A stretch of DNA of 5,928 nucleotides from Gammaproteobacteria bacterium (lineage in GTDB: Bacteria; Pseudomonadota; Gammaproteobacteria; Granulosicoccales; Granulosicoccaceae). The first letter of the stretch is position 1, and every line of letters starts with the position of its first letter. The notes beneath the pieces were generated by a model. That model was not told where the DNA came from. It saw only the letters and a program-made list of their open reading frames with translations, and searched no databases. The position numbers were made by a program, and so were the translations under genes. Location of the stretch: contig JAGRHW010000228.1 of NCBI GenBank assembly GCA_020444765.1, positions 1 to 5,928 on the forward strand, given 5' to 3'. Below are positions 1 through 5,928 of this stretch, piece after piece.

Positions 1-384
1 GGTTACCCGTACCCCTTTGACCGTAACGGCTTTATCGAGATTCCCGGATTTGATGATCTTTACTGTTTTGGTTTGTGCCGGTACTACGCCTGCCTTGATC
101 AAGGCAGCCAGTGTTACCTCATCATTTTCCAGCGAATTCAGTTCATTCAGACGCACTTCCGCATAGTAAGCGCCCATGCGTGAGTTAAAGCCGAATTTGG
201 GCAAACGGCGCTGGATCGGCATTTGGCCGCCTTCAAAACCAACCTTGTGAAAACCACCCGAGCGCGATTTCTGTCCTTTGTGACCACGGCCACCGGTCTT
301 GCCGAGCCCGGATCCTATTCCTCGCCCACGACGTTTGGCTGTTTTTTTCGAACCCTCTCCGGGTTTGATGGTATTGAGATACAT
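1..384 (-). CDS. rplO: 50S ribosomal protein L15 (3' end cut off by the window)
   Basis: L15 is a late-assembling protein of the large subunit that binds 23S rRNA. The ATG lies at 384-382 and the frame stays open for 128 codons to the window edge, so about 16 residues are missing compared with the usual 144. The N-terminal part shows the Gly/Arg/Lys-rich extended tail that threads into r[23 protein letters not shown] at about residues 20-39, then [17 protein letters not shown] at 50-66. The globular C-terminal part starts near residue 75. The start lies two bases after the rpmD stop, and the ribosome binding site (AAGAGG) sits inside the last codons of rpmD, so translation is probably coupled. 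In this gene order secY usually follows, beyond base 1. Identity is certain from the N-terminal block and the position. Confidence 0.97.
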   Translation of the reverse strand, partial: MYLNTIKPGEGSKKTAKRRGRGIGSGLGKTGGRGHKGQKSRSGGFHKVGFEGGQMPIQRRLPKFGFNSRMGAYYAEVRLNELNSLENDEVTLAALIKAGVVPAQTKTVKIIKSGNLDKAVTVKGVRVT

Positions 385-386
385 TG

Positions 387-575
387 TTAAGCCTCTTCGA
401 CACGCAGCATATAAGACACTTTATTGATCATGCCGCGATTTTCCGGCGTATCGATCACTTCAACCGTGTTGTGAATCTTACGGATACCCAGCCCTCTCAC
501 ACAGGCGCGATGGGACTCAAGGCGTCCATTAAGACTCTTCACCAGAGTAACTTTCAGTTTGTTTTCGCCGCTCAC
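387..575 (-). CDS. rpmD: 50S ribosomal protein L30
   Basis: L30 is a small protein of the large subunit with a ferredoxin-like fold. The 62-residue product contains the family core: [11 protein letters not shown] at about 8-18, a [20 protein letters not shown] block at about 28-47, and [10 protein letters not shown] at 48-57. It is a few residues longer than the 59 residues of E. coli L30 because of a short N-terminal extension (SGENKL). The start is GTG at 575-573, the only clear non-ATG start in the window. No in-frame ATG lies near the N terminus, and the next methionine is inside the conserved core, so GTG is needed. The site upstream is weak (GGGG about 9 bases away) and the rpsE stop is only 5 bases upstream, which suggests coupling to rpsE. 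Confidence 0.95.
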   Translation of the reverse strand: MSGENKLKVTLVKSLNGRLESHRACVRGLGIRKIHNTVEVIDTPENRGMINKVSYMLRVEEA

Positions 576-580
576 TTGAA

Positions 581-1087
581 TTAACCCCGAATCTCTTCAA
601 CACTTTTACCACGCTTGGCGGCAACGGATTCCGGCGACTGCATATTCGTCAGACCATTGACAGTCGCACGAACCACATTGATCGGGTTGTTGGTACCCAT
701 GATCTTGGCCAGAACGTTTTTGATGCCAACCGCTTCAAATACCGCACGCATGGCACCACCGGCGATGATTCCCGTTCCTTCGGAAGCCGGTTGCATATAG
801 ACACGCGCCGCACCATGCCGTCCCTTCAGGGGATACTGCAAGGTACCTTCACTGAGATTGACGGTTTGCATATTCTTGCGAGCCTTTTCCATGGCTTTTT
901 GAATAGCCAGCGGCACTTCACGGGCCTTGCCATAACCGAATCCGACCTTGCCATTGCCGTCGCCAACCACAGTCAGTGCCGTGAAACCGAATTGACGGCC
1001 ACCTTTTACAACCTTGGCTACGCGGTTGATCGCAACCAGTTTTTCGATATAGCCGTCGCTACCGCTTCCGTATTCACCACTGGACAT
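581..1087 (-). CDS. rpsE: 30S ribosomal protein S5
   Basis: S5 contributes to decoding accuracy and mRNA unwinding at the entry channel, and binds 16S rRNA near the neck of the small subunit. The product has 168 residues against 167 in E. coli. The N-terminal double-stranded-RNA-binding-like domain spans about residues 14-80 and holds the S5 signature ([20 protein letters not shown] at 26-45, then [11 protein letters not shown]). The C-terminal domain has [19 protein letters not shown] at 98-116 and ends in [11 protein letters not shown]. The loop that spectinomycin-resistance changes affect in E. coli (Val-Ser-Lys, residues 20-22 of the mature protein) reads Val-Ala-Lys here, a variant common in bacteria. 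The first 12 residues are rich in Gly and Ser ([12 protein letters not shown]), unlike the enteric N terminus. ATG 1087 follows the rplR stop by 12 bases, with AAGGG upstream. Confidence 0.97.
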   Translation of the reverse strand: MSSGEYGSGSDGYIEKLVAINRVAKVVKGGRQFGFTALTVVGDGNGKVGFGYGKAREVPLAIQKAMEKARKNMQTVNLSEGTLQYPLKGRHGAARVYMQPASEGTGIIAGGAMRAVFEAVGIKNVLAKIMGTNNPINVVRATVNGLTNMQSPESVAAKRGKSVEEIRG

Positions 1088-1099
1088 AGTTTTTTACCC

Positions 1100-1453
1100 T
1101 TAAAATTGCAGCCCGTTTTCACGGGCAGATTCAGCAAGTGCCTTGATGCGACCGTGAAACTTGAACCCGGAGCGATCGAAAGCCACCTTGTCGACACCGG
1201 CCGCCAATGCTTTCTGGGCAATCGCTGCACCGACTGCTGTGGCCGCCTCGACATTTCCGCCGTATTTGATTTCACTGCGCAAATCCTTGCTCAGTGTTGA
1301 GGCGCTGGCCAGCACTTTGCCACCGCTGCTGTCGATTACCTGTGCATAGATATGCTGCGAGGTGCGATAGACTGACAGACGCGGCACATTCAGATCGCGA
1401 ATATGGGCACGGGTTTTTTTGGCCCTTCTGATTCTCGTCGTTTTCTTGTTCAT
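1100..1453 (-). CDS. rplR: 50S ribosomal protein L18
   Basis: L18 binds 5S rRNA together with L5 and helps dock it onto the central protuberance of the 50S subunit. The 117 residues match the E. coli length exactly. The basic N-terminal tail ([17 protein letters not shown], 3-19) is followed by the RNA-binding fold, with [17 protein letters not shown] at 25-41, the Ala-rich helix [15 protein letters not shown] at 69-83, and the C-terminal block [20 protein letters not shown], ending in GLQF as in E. coli. ATG 1453 lies 17 bases after the rplF stop, with only a modest ribosome binding site (AGGT about 11 bases upstream). The codons for Lys-Lys near residues 12-13 form a run of seven A on the coding strand. 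Confidence 0.97.
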   Translation of the reverse strand: MNKKTTRIRRAKKTRAHIRDLNVPRLSVYRTSQHIYAQVIDSSGGKVLASASTLSKDLRSEIKYGGNVEAATAVGAAIAQKALAAGVDKVAFDRSGFKFHGRIKALAESARENGLQF

Positions 1454-1470
1454 CGCTTGTATTGACCTAG

Positions 1471-2004
1471 TTATTTCTTCTTGGCTTCTTTCATCACTAC
1501 GTTTTCATTAACGTAGCGGACACCTTTTCCTTTGTAGGGCTCCGGAGGCCGGTAGGCACGGATGTCGGAAGCCACTTGTCCGACGACCTGCTTGTCGATT
1601 CCTTTGACAATGATTTCTGTCTGGCTCGGTGTTTCAACCGTTATACCCTGCGGTACAGGGTGAGAAACAGGATGCGAGAAACCCAGAGTCAGGTTGACGC
1701 TGTTACCCTGAGCCTGCGCCCGGTAACCAACACCACGGAGTTCGAGGCGTTTCTCAAAACCGCTACTGACACCGACGATGAGATTATTCAACAGTGAACG
1801 CATGGTTCCGGCCATCATTATCGAATCCTTGCCGGTACGTTTTGCTGCAACCCGCAACTCGCCATCTTCAAGACTGACGGCTACATCATCGTGCACGAGT
1901 AGCTCTGCTGCGCCGATGCTTCCCTTAGCCTTGACCAGTTGATCATTGATCGTTACTTCCACACCTTTAGGCAGGACGACCGGTTGTTTTGCGACTCGTG
2001 ACAT
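1471..2004 (-). CDS. rplF: 50S ribosomal protein L6
   Basis: L6 sits at the base of the L7/L12 stalk next to the sarcin-ricin loop and is needed for elongation-factor function and late 50S assembly. The product has 177 residues, the same as E. coli, and shows the two repeated L6 domains (about 1-80 and 83-170). Family blocks are [15 protein letters not shown] near the start, [17 protein letters not shown] at 64-80, [15 protein letters not shown] at 87-101, and the C-terminal signature [16 protein letters not shown] at 154-169, which is followed by a Lys-rich tail. ATG 2004 has the best ribosome binding site in the window (GGGAGGA), which overlaps the TAG stop of rpsH. Confidence 0.98.
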   Translation of the reverse strand: MSRVAKQPVVLPKGVEVTINDQLVKAKGSIGAAELLVHDDVAVSLEDGELRVAAKRTGKDSIMMAGTMRSLLNNLIVGVSSGFEKRLELRGVGYRAQAQGNSVNLTLGFSHPVSHPVPQGITVETPSQTEIIVKGIDKQVVGQVASDIRAYRPPEPYKGKGVRYVNENVVMKEAKKK

Positions 2005-2016
2005 ACGTCCTCCCTA
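2005..2016 (-). promoter_or_regulatory. Strong ribosome binding site of rplF overlapping the rpsH stop
   Basis: On the coding strand the rpsH stop TAG (2016-2014) runs straight into GGGAGGA (2014-2008), followed by CGT and the rplF ATG. The GGAGG core is 4 bases from the start codon. The near-perfect anti-Shine-Dalgarno match fixes the rplF start. It also means a ribosome finishing rpsH covers the initiation site of rplF. Confidence 0.8.
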
Positions 2017-2409
2017 GGATACCGAGCAGATAATCTCGCCACCTTCACCCAGGGCCTGCGCTTTCGCGCCAGTCATAACGCCTTTGGAAGTGGAGACCAC
2101 CGAAATTCCCAGCCCCCCCAGAATTGTGGGGATTTCACTGGCGTTTTTATAAATGCGCAAACCAGGGCGACTGATCCGATCGATCTTCGCAATAACCGGC
2201 TTGCCATCAAAATACTTCAAGGTGATGGTCAGGGTAGACTTGCTGCCATCCTGCTCGGTTGCATAGTCCGTGATATAGCCTTCGTCCTTGAGCACGGCGG
2301 CTATAGCCACCTTGGACTTGGAAGACGGCATACTTGCCTTAACCAATCTTGCCGACTGCGCATTTCTGATGCGGGTCAGCATATCGGCAATCGGATCTGA
2401 CATACTCAT
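2014..2409 (-). CDS. rpsH: 30S ribosomal protein S8
   Basis: S8 is a primary binder of helix 21 of 16S rRNA and organises the central domain of the 30S subunit. In E. coli it also represses translation of the spc operon by binding the mRNA near the start of rplE. The product has 131 residues (E. coli 130). The N-terminal domain starts [18 protein letters not shown] and has [20 protein letters not shown] at 27-46. The C-terminal domain has [11 protein letters not shown] at 78-88 and the rRNA-contacting signature [12 protein letters not shown] at 102-113, then GGEIICSVS at the end. ATG 2409 is preferred over the in-frame ATG at 2403 because AGGA lies 7 bases upstream and the MSM start matches E. 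coli. Two Gly codons (98-99) create a run of seven G on the coding strand. Confidence 0.98.
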   Translation of the reverse strand: MSMSDPIADMLTRIRNAQSARLVKASMPSSKSKVAIAAVLKDEGYITDYATEQDGSKSTLTITLKYFDGKPVIAKIDRISRPGLRIYKNASEIPTILGGLGISVVSTSKGVMTGAKAQALGEGGEIICSVS

Positions 2410-2431
2410 AATGAATTCCTAAATCTCTGTA

Positions 2432-2737
2432 CTACCAGGAAGCCTTGGACAAGCCAGGCACGTCGCCACGCATTGCCGCCTCACGCAATTTTATCCGGGA
2501 CAGACCGAATTTGCGGTAGTAACCATGAGGTCGGCCGGTAATCCGACAACGGTTACGCTGGCGAACGGCAGCGGAATCACGAGGCAGTTTCTGTAACGCC
2601 TTGACCGCTTCCATCTTTTCATCAAAACCGGTATTGGGCGAAGCGATCAGTGCTTTCAGCTCGTTACGCTTTGCGGAATATTTCTTTACCAGCCTGCTGC
2701 GCTTGTGTTCCCGCGCGATCATAGATTTCTTAGCCAT
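2432..2737 (-). CDS. rpsN: 30S ribosomal protein S14 (zinc-independent 101-residue form)
   Basis: S14 is a late-binding protein of the head of the small subunit, near S3 and S10. The 101 residues match the long type found in E. coli. The C-terminal signature [20 protein letters not shown] is at 59-78, followed by [18 protein letters not shown] and the invariant KASW end. Only one Cys is present, so the two CxxC pairs of the zinc-binding type are absent and this is the C-minus form. ATG 2737 begins immediately after the TAA of rplE with no gap (TAAATG). The upstream site is weak (AAGG 11 bases away, or a GC-rich GGCGG/CGGG stretch closer in), which suggests that translation depends on ribosomes finishing rplE. 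Confidence 0.98.
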   Translation of the reverse strand: MAKKSMIAREHKRSRLVKKYSAKRNELKALIASPNTGFDEKMEAVKALQKLPRDSAAVRQRNRCRITGRPHGYYRKFGLSRIKLREAAMRGDVPGLSKASW

Positions 2738-3292
2738 TTAACCCGCCGCCTTCAGTTTCTTCAGTGGCATATTGAATTTCTCCAACAGCGCTCTTGCTTC
2801 GTCATCAGTTTTGGCGCTGGTAGTGATCGTGATATCCATGCCCCGTATGGCATCGATTCTGTCGTAATCGATTTCCGGAAAAATAATCTGTTCCTTGATG
2901 CCCATGCTGTAATTACCGCGACCATCAAAGGACTTTCGGTTCAGACCGCGGAAATCACGGATCCGCGGGATAGCAATCGAAATCAGGCGATCAAGAAATT
3001 CGTACATGCGTTCACGGCGCAATGTCACCTTCGCGCCGATTGGCCAGCCATCGCGAATCTTGAAGCCTGCGATCGACTTGCGCGCCAGCGTAACGACGGG
3101 CTTCTGACCGGTAATAGCAGCCAGATCGCCAACCGCGTGCTCAATAACCTTTTTGTCACTGACCGCCTCACCCAAACCGATGTTCAGAGTGACTTTCTCG
3201 ATCCGTGGCACTTCCATGACGCTTTTATAACCGAACTCATCGACCATCTGCTGGACGATCTGCTCCCGGTAAAAATCTTTTAAACGTGACAT
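2738..3292 (-). CDS. rplE: 50S ribosomal protein L5
   Basis: L5 binds 5S rRNA with L18, sits in the central protuberance, and touches the P-site tRNA through a loop. The product has 184 residues, about five more than E. coli L5. The extra residues form the C-terminal tail after NMPLKK (KLKAAG). The core is intact: [19 protein letters not shown] at 25-43, the P-site loop region around 64-88 ([20 protein letters not shown]), [20 protein letters not shown] at 108-127, then [16 protein letters not shown] 3292 follows the rplX stop by 11 bases with AGGT 9 bases upstream. In E. coli the start of this gene is the target of S8 repression, and a hairpin lies at the matching place here (3308-3329). Confidence 0.98.
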   Translation of the reverse strand: MSRLKDFYREQIVQQMVDEFGYKSVMEVPRIEKVTLNIGLGEAVSDKKVIEHAVGDLAAITGQKPVVTLARKSIAGFKIRDGWPIGAKVTLRRERMYEFLDRLISIAIPRIRDFRGLNRKSFDGRGNYSMGIKEQIIFPEIDYDRIDAIRGMDITITTSAKTDDEARALLEKFNMPLKKLKAAG

Positions 3293-3303
3293 AACTATTC
3301 TAC

Positions 3304-3621
3304 CTACCCATCAACCGTTTCGTTGTTGGACCTGAAAAAACGTACTTTCTTGCCATCCTGCAGCGTGCGGATTCCGATCTTGTCGGCCTTATCGGTACCA
3401 GGGTTGTAAATTGCCACATTGGAAATATGAATCGAGGCCTCTTTCTCGACAATACCGCCGGGCACACCCATCATCGGATTGCCTTTGGTATGTTTTTTAA
3501 CCATATTCACGTTGTCGACAATCACCCGGGAATTCGGCAAAACCTTCTGCAAAGTGCCACGACGCCCTTTGTCCTTGCCGGTTAAAATGATGACCTCATC
3601 GCCTTTCTTTAACTTGCGCAT
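3304..3621 (-). CDS. rplX: 50S ribosomal protein L24
   Basis: L24 is an assembly initiator of the 50S subunit that binds the 5' domain of 23S rRNA and lies near the peptide exit. The product has 105 residues (E. coli 104). The KOW motif occupies about residues 5-32, with [20 protein letters not shown] at 5-24. It is followed by [17 protein letters not shown] at 32-48, the [20 protein letters not shown] segment at 55-74, and the C-terminal [20 protein letters not shown] 3621 is 11 bases after the rplN stop, with AAGG 9 bases upstream. The last codons take part in the possible hairpin at 3308-3329. Confidence 0.97.
   Translation of the reverse strand: MRKLKKGDEVIILTGKDKGRRGTLQKVLPNSRVIVDNVNMVKKHTKGNPMMGVPGGIVEKEASIHISNVAIYNPGTDKADKIGIRTLQDGKKVRFFRSNNETVDG
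3308..3329 (-). promoter_or_regulatory. Possible RNA hairpin at the rplX/rplE junction, candidate S8 target
   Basis: In the mRNA, CCAACAAC can pair with GTTGATGG around the six-base loop GAAACG. This gives seven pairs with one A-A mismatch in the middle. The structure covers the last codons of rplX and ends two bases before the rplX stop, whose TAGGT also carries the likely rplE Shine-Dalgarno. In E. coli, S8 represses the spc operon by binding a structure at the rplX/rplE junction, so the place fits. I cannot show the S8-recognition core nucleotides here. The stem is short and lies partly in conserved coding sequence (SNNETV), so chance is possible. Confidence 0.3.
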
Positions 3622-3632
3622 AATCCTGGACC

Positions 3633-4001
3633 TTATAAAACTTCTGGCGCGAGCGAAATAATTTTCATAAAGCGCTCGGAACGCAATTCACGGGTTACCG
3701 GGCCAAATATACGTGTACCGATTGGCTCAAGTTTTGCGTTCAAAATAACCGCAGCGTTCTGATCGAAGCGAATCGAAGAACCATCCGGACGGCGGATACC
3801 TTTACGGGTCCTCACCACCACGGCATTGTAAACTTCGCCCTTTTTAACCTTACCGCGGGGAATGGCGTCTTTGACACTCACCTTGATGACGTCTCCGACC
3901 CGGGCATAACGACGATGCGAACCGCCGAGCACCTTGATACACATAACCTTGCGCGCGCCACTGTTATCCGCGGCATTTAGAATTGTTTGCATCTGAATCA
4001 T
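3633..4001 (-). CDS. rplN: 50S ribosomal protein L14
   Basis: L14 is a beta-barrel protein at the subunit interface of the 50S and forms bridges to 16S rRNA. It is also the contact site of the silencing factor RsfS in bacteria. The product has 122 residues (E. coli 123; one residue is missing near 91). Blocks seen are [20 protein letters not shown] at 11-30, then the [20 protein letters not shown] segment at 46-65, [11 protein letters not shown] at 70-80, and the C terminus [20 protein letters not shown] followed by PEVL. ATG 4001 is preferred over the in-frame ATG at 3992 because the N terminus MIQ matches the family and AGGT lies 7 bases upstream. It is the first gene of the spc cluster, here only 29 bases after rpsQ. 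Confidence 0.98.
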   Translation of the reverse strand: MIQMQTILNAADNSGARKVMCIKVLGGSHRRYARVGDVIKVSVKDAIPRGKVKKGEVYNAVVVRTRKGIRRPDGSSIRFDQNAAVILNAKLEPIGTRIFGPVTRELRSERFMKIISLAPEVL

Positions 4002-4010
4002 GATCAGAAC

Positions 4011-4027
4011 CTACCGGATTGCCGTAG
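4011..4027 (-). promoter_or_regulatory. Possible small hairpin in the rpsQ/rplN gap that covers part of the rplN ribosome binding site
   Basis: The 29-base gap 4002-4030 is the largest in the window. In the mRNA its CTACGG pairs with CC and GTAG (one bulged G between them) around a CAAT loop, giving six pairs. The AG of the rplN Shine-Dalgarno (AGGT, 4012-4009) forms the foot of this stem. It could weakly hide the rplN initiation site, but a hairpin this small is easily a chance match. I see no convincing -35/-10 pair in the gap, so I do not call a promoter. Confidence 0.25.
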
Positions 4028-4030
4028 CAG

Positions 4031-4294
4031 TTACTTGGAAGCGGCCTCGAGCACTTTATCGAGCACCCAGGATTTTGTTTTTGAAATCGGACGGCATTCC
4101 TTTATCTGCACGACGTCTCCAATTTCAAGACTGTTTTGCTCGTCATGAACATGGAATTTCGTCGACTTGCTGATAAATTTTCCGTAAACCGGGTGACGGA
4201 CTTTTCTTTCAATCAAAACGGTTGCGGATTTATCCATCTTGTTACTGATAACGCGCCCGACCGCGGTACGTTGCAATTTGCTTTGCTCGGTCAT
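4031..4294 (-). CDS. rpsQ: 30S ribosomal protein S17
   Basis: S17 is a primary 16S rRNA-binding protein with an OB fold, acting early in 30S assembly at the 5' domain. The product has 87 residues (E. coli 84). It shows [20 protein letters not shown] at 8-27, the [20 protein letters not shown] segment at 33-52, and the family signature [18 protein letters not shown] at 59-76. ATG 4294 directly follows the TAA of rpmC with no gap (TAAATG). GGTGA, 7 bases upstream, lies inside the last codons of rpmC, so coupling to rpmC is likely. An 8-base direct repeat near the 3' end (4047-4054 and 4059-4066) simply encodes the repeated Val-Leu-Asp/Glu. Confidence 0.97.
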   Translation of the reverse strand: MTEQSKLQRTAVGRVISNKMDKSATVLIERKVRHPVYGKFISKSTKFHVHDEQNSLEIGDVVQIKECRPISKTKSWVLDKVLEAASK

Positions 4295-4495
4295 TTATGA
4301 TTCACCCGCGATTTTCTTTTCGTTAATAAGAGTCTGGATACGCGCGATTCCCTTTCTGGACTTATTGAACAGATGCGGTTTTACATCCTGTCCCGAGCCA
4401 CGCTGCATTCTCAAGTTGAACTGTTCCTTGAGGAGCGCAGTCATTTCCTTTTGCAGGTCGTCGATTGTTTTTGCACGCAATTCACTTGTTTTCAT
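4295..4495 (-). CDS. rpmC: 50S ribosomal protein L29
   Basis: L29 is a small two-helix protein next to L23 at the peptide exit tunnel, where it helps form the docking site for trigger factor and the signal recognition particle. I choose the ATG at 4495-4493, giving 66 residues. An in-frame GTG one codon upstream (4498) is possible but less likely, because the family begins Met-Lys and GGTGA lies 4 bases before the ATG. The helical hairpin shows SELRAKTIDDLQKEMTALLK at 4-23, the signature EQFNLRMQ at 24-31, and a second basic helix from about 43. The ATG shares its A with the TGA stop of rplP (TGATG), a typical termination-reinitiation junction. Confidence 0.94.
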   Translation of the reverse strand: MKTSELRAKTIDDLQKEMTALLKEQFNLRMQRGSGQDVKPHLFNKSRKGIARIQTLINEKKIAGES

Positions 4496-4908
4496 CACAT
4501 CACCGTACGATTGACGAATGAGGTAGCCAAGGGAAGCTTCGCCGCAGCCAGCGCAAACGCTTCTCGGGCAATTTCTTCACTCACGCCTTCCATCTCATAG
4601 AGGACTTTGCCAGGCTGGATTTTAGCCACCCAGAACTCCACATTACCCTTACCTTTACCCATTCGAACCTCGATGGGTTTCTTGGTAACCGGCACATCCG
4701 GAAAAATTCGAATCCATATTTTTCCACCACGTTTGATGTGACGAGTCATCGCACGACGAGCGGCTTCAATCTGGCGGGCAGTCAGCTGACCACGCTCGGC
4801 CGCCTTGAGTCCATACTCACCGAAACTGACGCGGTTTCCGTTTTGCGCCAAACCACGGTTGCGTGATTTATGTCGTTTACGAAATTTTGTACGTTTTGGT
4901 TGCAACAT
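4495..4908 (-). CDS. rplP: 50S ribosomal protein L16
   Basis: L16 binds 23S rRNA near the A site and the peptidyl transferase centre and is a late, essential step of 50S maturation. The product has 137 residues (E. coli 136; one inserted residue near 23-26). The basic N terminus [14 protein letters not shown] is followed by [20 protein letters not shown] at 42-61, [10 protein letters not shown] at 62-71, [20 protein letters not shown] at 81-100, and VLYEMEGV at 102-109. Arg82 (codon 4665-4663) corresponds to Arg81 of E. coli L16, the residue hydroxylated by the oxygenase RoxA/YcfD. The substrate residue is therefore present; the enzyme is not in this window. ATG 4908 lies 11 bases after the rpsC stop, with AAGG 9 bases upstream. 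The TGA stop overlaps the rpmC ATG. Confidence 0.98.
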   Translation of the reverse strand: MLQPKRTKFRKRHKSRNRGLAQNGNRVSFGEYGLKAAERGQLTARQIEAARRAMTRHIKRGGKIWIRIFPDVPVTKKPIEVRMGKGKGNVEFWVAKIQPGKVLYEMEGVSEEIAREAFALAAAKLPLATSFVNRTVM

Positions 4909-4919
4909 GGTTTCAGACC

Positions 4920-5612
4920 TTACTTACCGGACGCTTTGGCGGCTTTCTTTTCAGACTGCTCGCGTTTTTGTTCAAGATCGAAGACTTCGCCATTACAGAC
5001 CCAGACCTTGATACCAATTATTCCGTAGGTGGTTTTGGCTTCCGCCGTTCCATAGTCAATGTCAGCACGTAATGTATGCAGCGGCACCCGACCATCGTGA
5101 TACCACTCACGACGGGCGATTTCAGCACCGTTGAGCCGTCCGGAAACAGCGATCTTCACGCCTTGCGCACCCAGACGCATGGTGTTCGTCAGCACTCGCT
5201 TCATGGCGCGCCGGAACATGACGCGACGTTCCAGCTGCTGCGCAACGCCTTCGGCAATCAACTGCGCATCAAGCTCGGGCTTGCGTATTTCAGCAATGTT
5301 GATCTTGACGTTGTTGATGTGCATGTTAAGCATCGGCGCAATCTTGGCTCTGAGCCGCTCAACATCCTCACCCTTTTTACCGATGACTATACCCGGTCGC
5401 GCAGTGTGCACGGTAATAACGACCGTACGCGCAGGACGCGATATTTCAATCCTGCTGACCGACGCATGCGCCAGCTGCTCACGCAAAAATTCCCGAACCT
5501 TGATATCTTCATTCAGGTAGTTGGCATAATCCGCATTACCGGCATACCAGGTAGAATTCCACTCGGCGGATATGCCAAGCCTGATTCCAATCGGATGAAC
5601 CTTTTGTCCCAT
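4920..5612 (-). CDS. rpsC: 30S ribosomal protein S3
   Basis: S3 lies at the mRNA entry channel of the 30S subunit and takes part in the helicase activity of the ribosome. The product has 230 residues (E. coli 233). The N-terminal part starts [14 protein letters not shown]. The KH type 2 domain spans about 39-108 and has its GxxG loop as GKKG at 78-81, in the run [19 protein letters not shown]. The C-terminal domain has [14 protein letters not shown] at 127-140, with the basic residues facing the entering mRNA, then [20 protein letters not shown] at 163-182 and [20 protein letters not shown] at 183-202. The last 20 residues form a Lys/Glu/Ala-rich tail that is not conserved with enteric S3. 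ATG 5612 is 14 bases after the rplV stop, with AAGG 8 bases upstream. Confidence 0.98.
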   Translation of the reverse strand: MGQKVHPIGIRLGISAEWNSTWYAGNADYANYLNEDIKVREFLREQLAHASVSRIEISRPARTVVITVHTARPGIVIGKKGEDVERLRAKIAPMLNMHINNVKINIAEIRKPELDAQLIAEGVAQQLERRVMFRRAMKRVLTNTMRLGAQGVKIAVSGRLNGAEIARREWYHDGRVPLHTLRADIDYGTAEAKTTYGIIGIKVWVCNGEVFDLEQKREQSEKKAAKASGK

Positions 5613-5626
5613 ACTGTGTACCTTAA

Positions 5627-5928
5627 CTATTCGTCGGCTACAACGACGGTAATGTGGCTGGTGCGTTTGAGAATTCTATTGCCACGACCCTTTGCGCGTG
5701 CTCGCATGCGCTTCATGGTCGGCCCCTCATCCACGGTCACGGCTGCCACTTTCAACTCATCGATATCCGCACCTTCATTGTGCTCGGCATTGGCGATCGC
5801 CGAATCGAGAAGTTTTTTTAGTATGCTGCCGGCCTTCTTGTTACTGAATTCCATCAGCTCAAGAGCCCGTTCGACCTTTACGCCACGGATCTGATCAGCA
5901 ACCAGCCGCGCTTTTTGCGCTGAGATCC
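5627..5928 (-). CDS. rplV: 50S ribosomal protein L22 (5' end cut off by the window)
   Basis: L22 binds all domains of 23S rRNA. Its long beta-hairpin lines the peptide exit tunnel at the constriction where macrolides and stalling peptides act. The frame is open from the window edge, showing 99 complete codons (first full codon 5926-5924) before TAG at 5629-5627. About 11 N-terminal residues are missing compared with the usual 110. The apparent ATG at 5854 is an internal Met, since conserved L22 sequence continues upstream of it ([15 protein letters not shown]). Other blocks are [19 protein letters not shown] and the tunnel hairpin [20 protein letters not shown], then [15 protein letters not shown]. 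In the E. coli-type order rpsS lies upstream, outside the window. Confidence 0.97.
   Translation of the reverse strand, partial: ISAQKARLVADQIRGVKVERALELMEFSNKKAGSILKKLLDSAIANAEHNEGADIDELKVAAVTVDEGPTMKRMRARAKGRGNRILKRTSHITVVVADE

Noticed and set aside
1018..1275. Minus-strand open frame of 85 codons overlapping rplR and rpsE in another frame
   Set aside because: It is out of frame within L18 and S5, which are both certain. No family resemblance was seen.
791..1300. Plus-strand open frame of 169 codons opposite rpsE and rplR
   Set aside because: It is an antisense shadow of S5 and L18, and crosses the gap between them without any independent signal.
1411..1424. GGG followed by seven T on the plus strand, resembling the tail of a terminator
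   Set aside because: No stem precedes it on the plus strand, and on the coding strand it is the Lys-Lys codons of rplR.
2705..3283. Plus-strand open frame of 192 codons opposite rplE and rpsN
   Set aside because: It is an antisense shadow of L5 and S14, with no recognisable domain and no operon context.
4047..4066. Perfect 8-base direct repeat with a 4-base spacer near the end of rpsQ
   Set aside because: It encodes the repeated Val-Leu-Asp/Val-Leu-Glu of the S17 C terminus, and nothing else suggests an operator.
5813..5819. Seven-A run in rplV in a frame compatible with a slippery heptamer (A AAA AAA)
   Set aside because: It encodes the conserved Lys-Lys of L22. The -1 frame ends soon without a sensible product, and similar A7 runs at Lys codons occur in rplR and rplO.
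5076..5894. Long plus-strand open frame of 272 codons opposite rpsC and rplV
   Set aside because: It lies wholly antisense to two highly conserved ribosomal genes, spans their junction, and its translation resembles no protein I know. The codon bias of the real genes explains the lack of stops.
1..5928. Possibility of an inserted accessory or undescribed system
   Set aside because: Every base is covered by canonical ribosomal genes or by gaps of at most 29 bases, in standard order. There is no foreign gene, repeat array or mobile element.

Overview
The window is one uninterrupted run of ribosomal protein genes, all on the minus strand. It is the junction of the S10 and spc ribosomal protein clusters. 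Read in the direction of transcription (from base 5928 down to base 1) the order is rplV (5' end cut off), rpsC, rplP, rpmC, rpsQ, rplN, rplX, rplE, rpsN, rpsH, rplF, rplR, rpsE, rpmD and rplO (3' end cut off): 13 complete genes and 2 partial ones. This is the canonical bacterial gene order, with no insertion, loss or rearrangement.

The proteins align almost end to end with their Escherichia coli counterparts as I recall them. Examples are S14 of the 101-residue form without zinc-binding cysteine pairs, L14 ending in the same block, L6 of 177 residues and L18 of 117 residues. This points to a gammaproteobacterium. Many positions differ from the enteric sequences, for example the N terminus of S5, the C-terminal tails of L5 and S3, and the N terminus of L30. 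I therefore expect a lineage outside the Enterobacterales, but I cannot name a genus from this window.

Layout: bases 5928-4031 hold the distal part of the S10 cluster (L22, S3, L16, L29, S17). Bases 4001-1 hold the spc cluster (L14, L24, L5, S14, S8, L6, L18, S5, L30, L15). The products are assembly and structural proteins of both subunits. S3, S17, S14, S8 and S5 go to the 30S subunit; L22, L16, L29, L14, L24, L5, L6, L18, L30 and L15 go to the 50S subunit. L5 and L18 form the 5S rRNA particle.

The genes are packed very tightly. The largest gap is 29 bases (rpsQ to rplN), two pairs abut exactly as TAAATG (rplE/rpsN and rpmC/rpsQ), and one pair overlaps by one base as TGATG (rplP/rpmC). I see no terminator and no convincing internal promoter, so a single long transcript with translational coupling is the simplest reading. 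Two small RNA hairpins at gene junctions (rplX/rplE and rpsQ/rplN) are the only non-coding structures worth testing. I found no mobile element, CRISPR array, tRNA or rRNA gene, or evidence of an undescribed system. This is a conserved housekeeping region.
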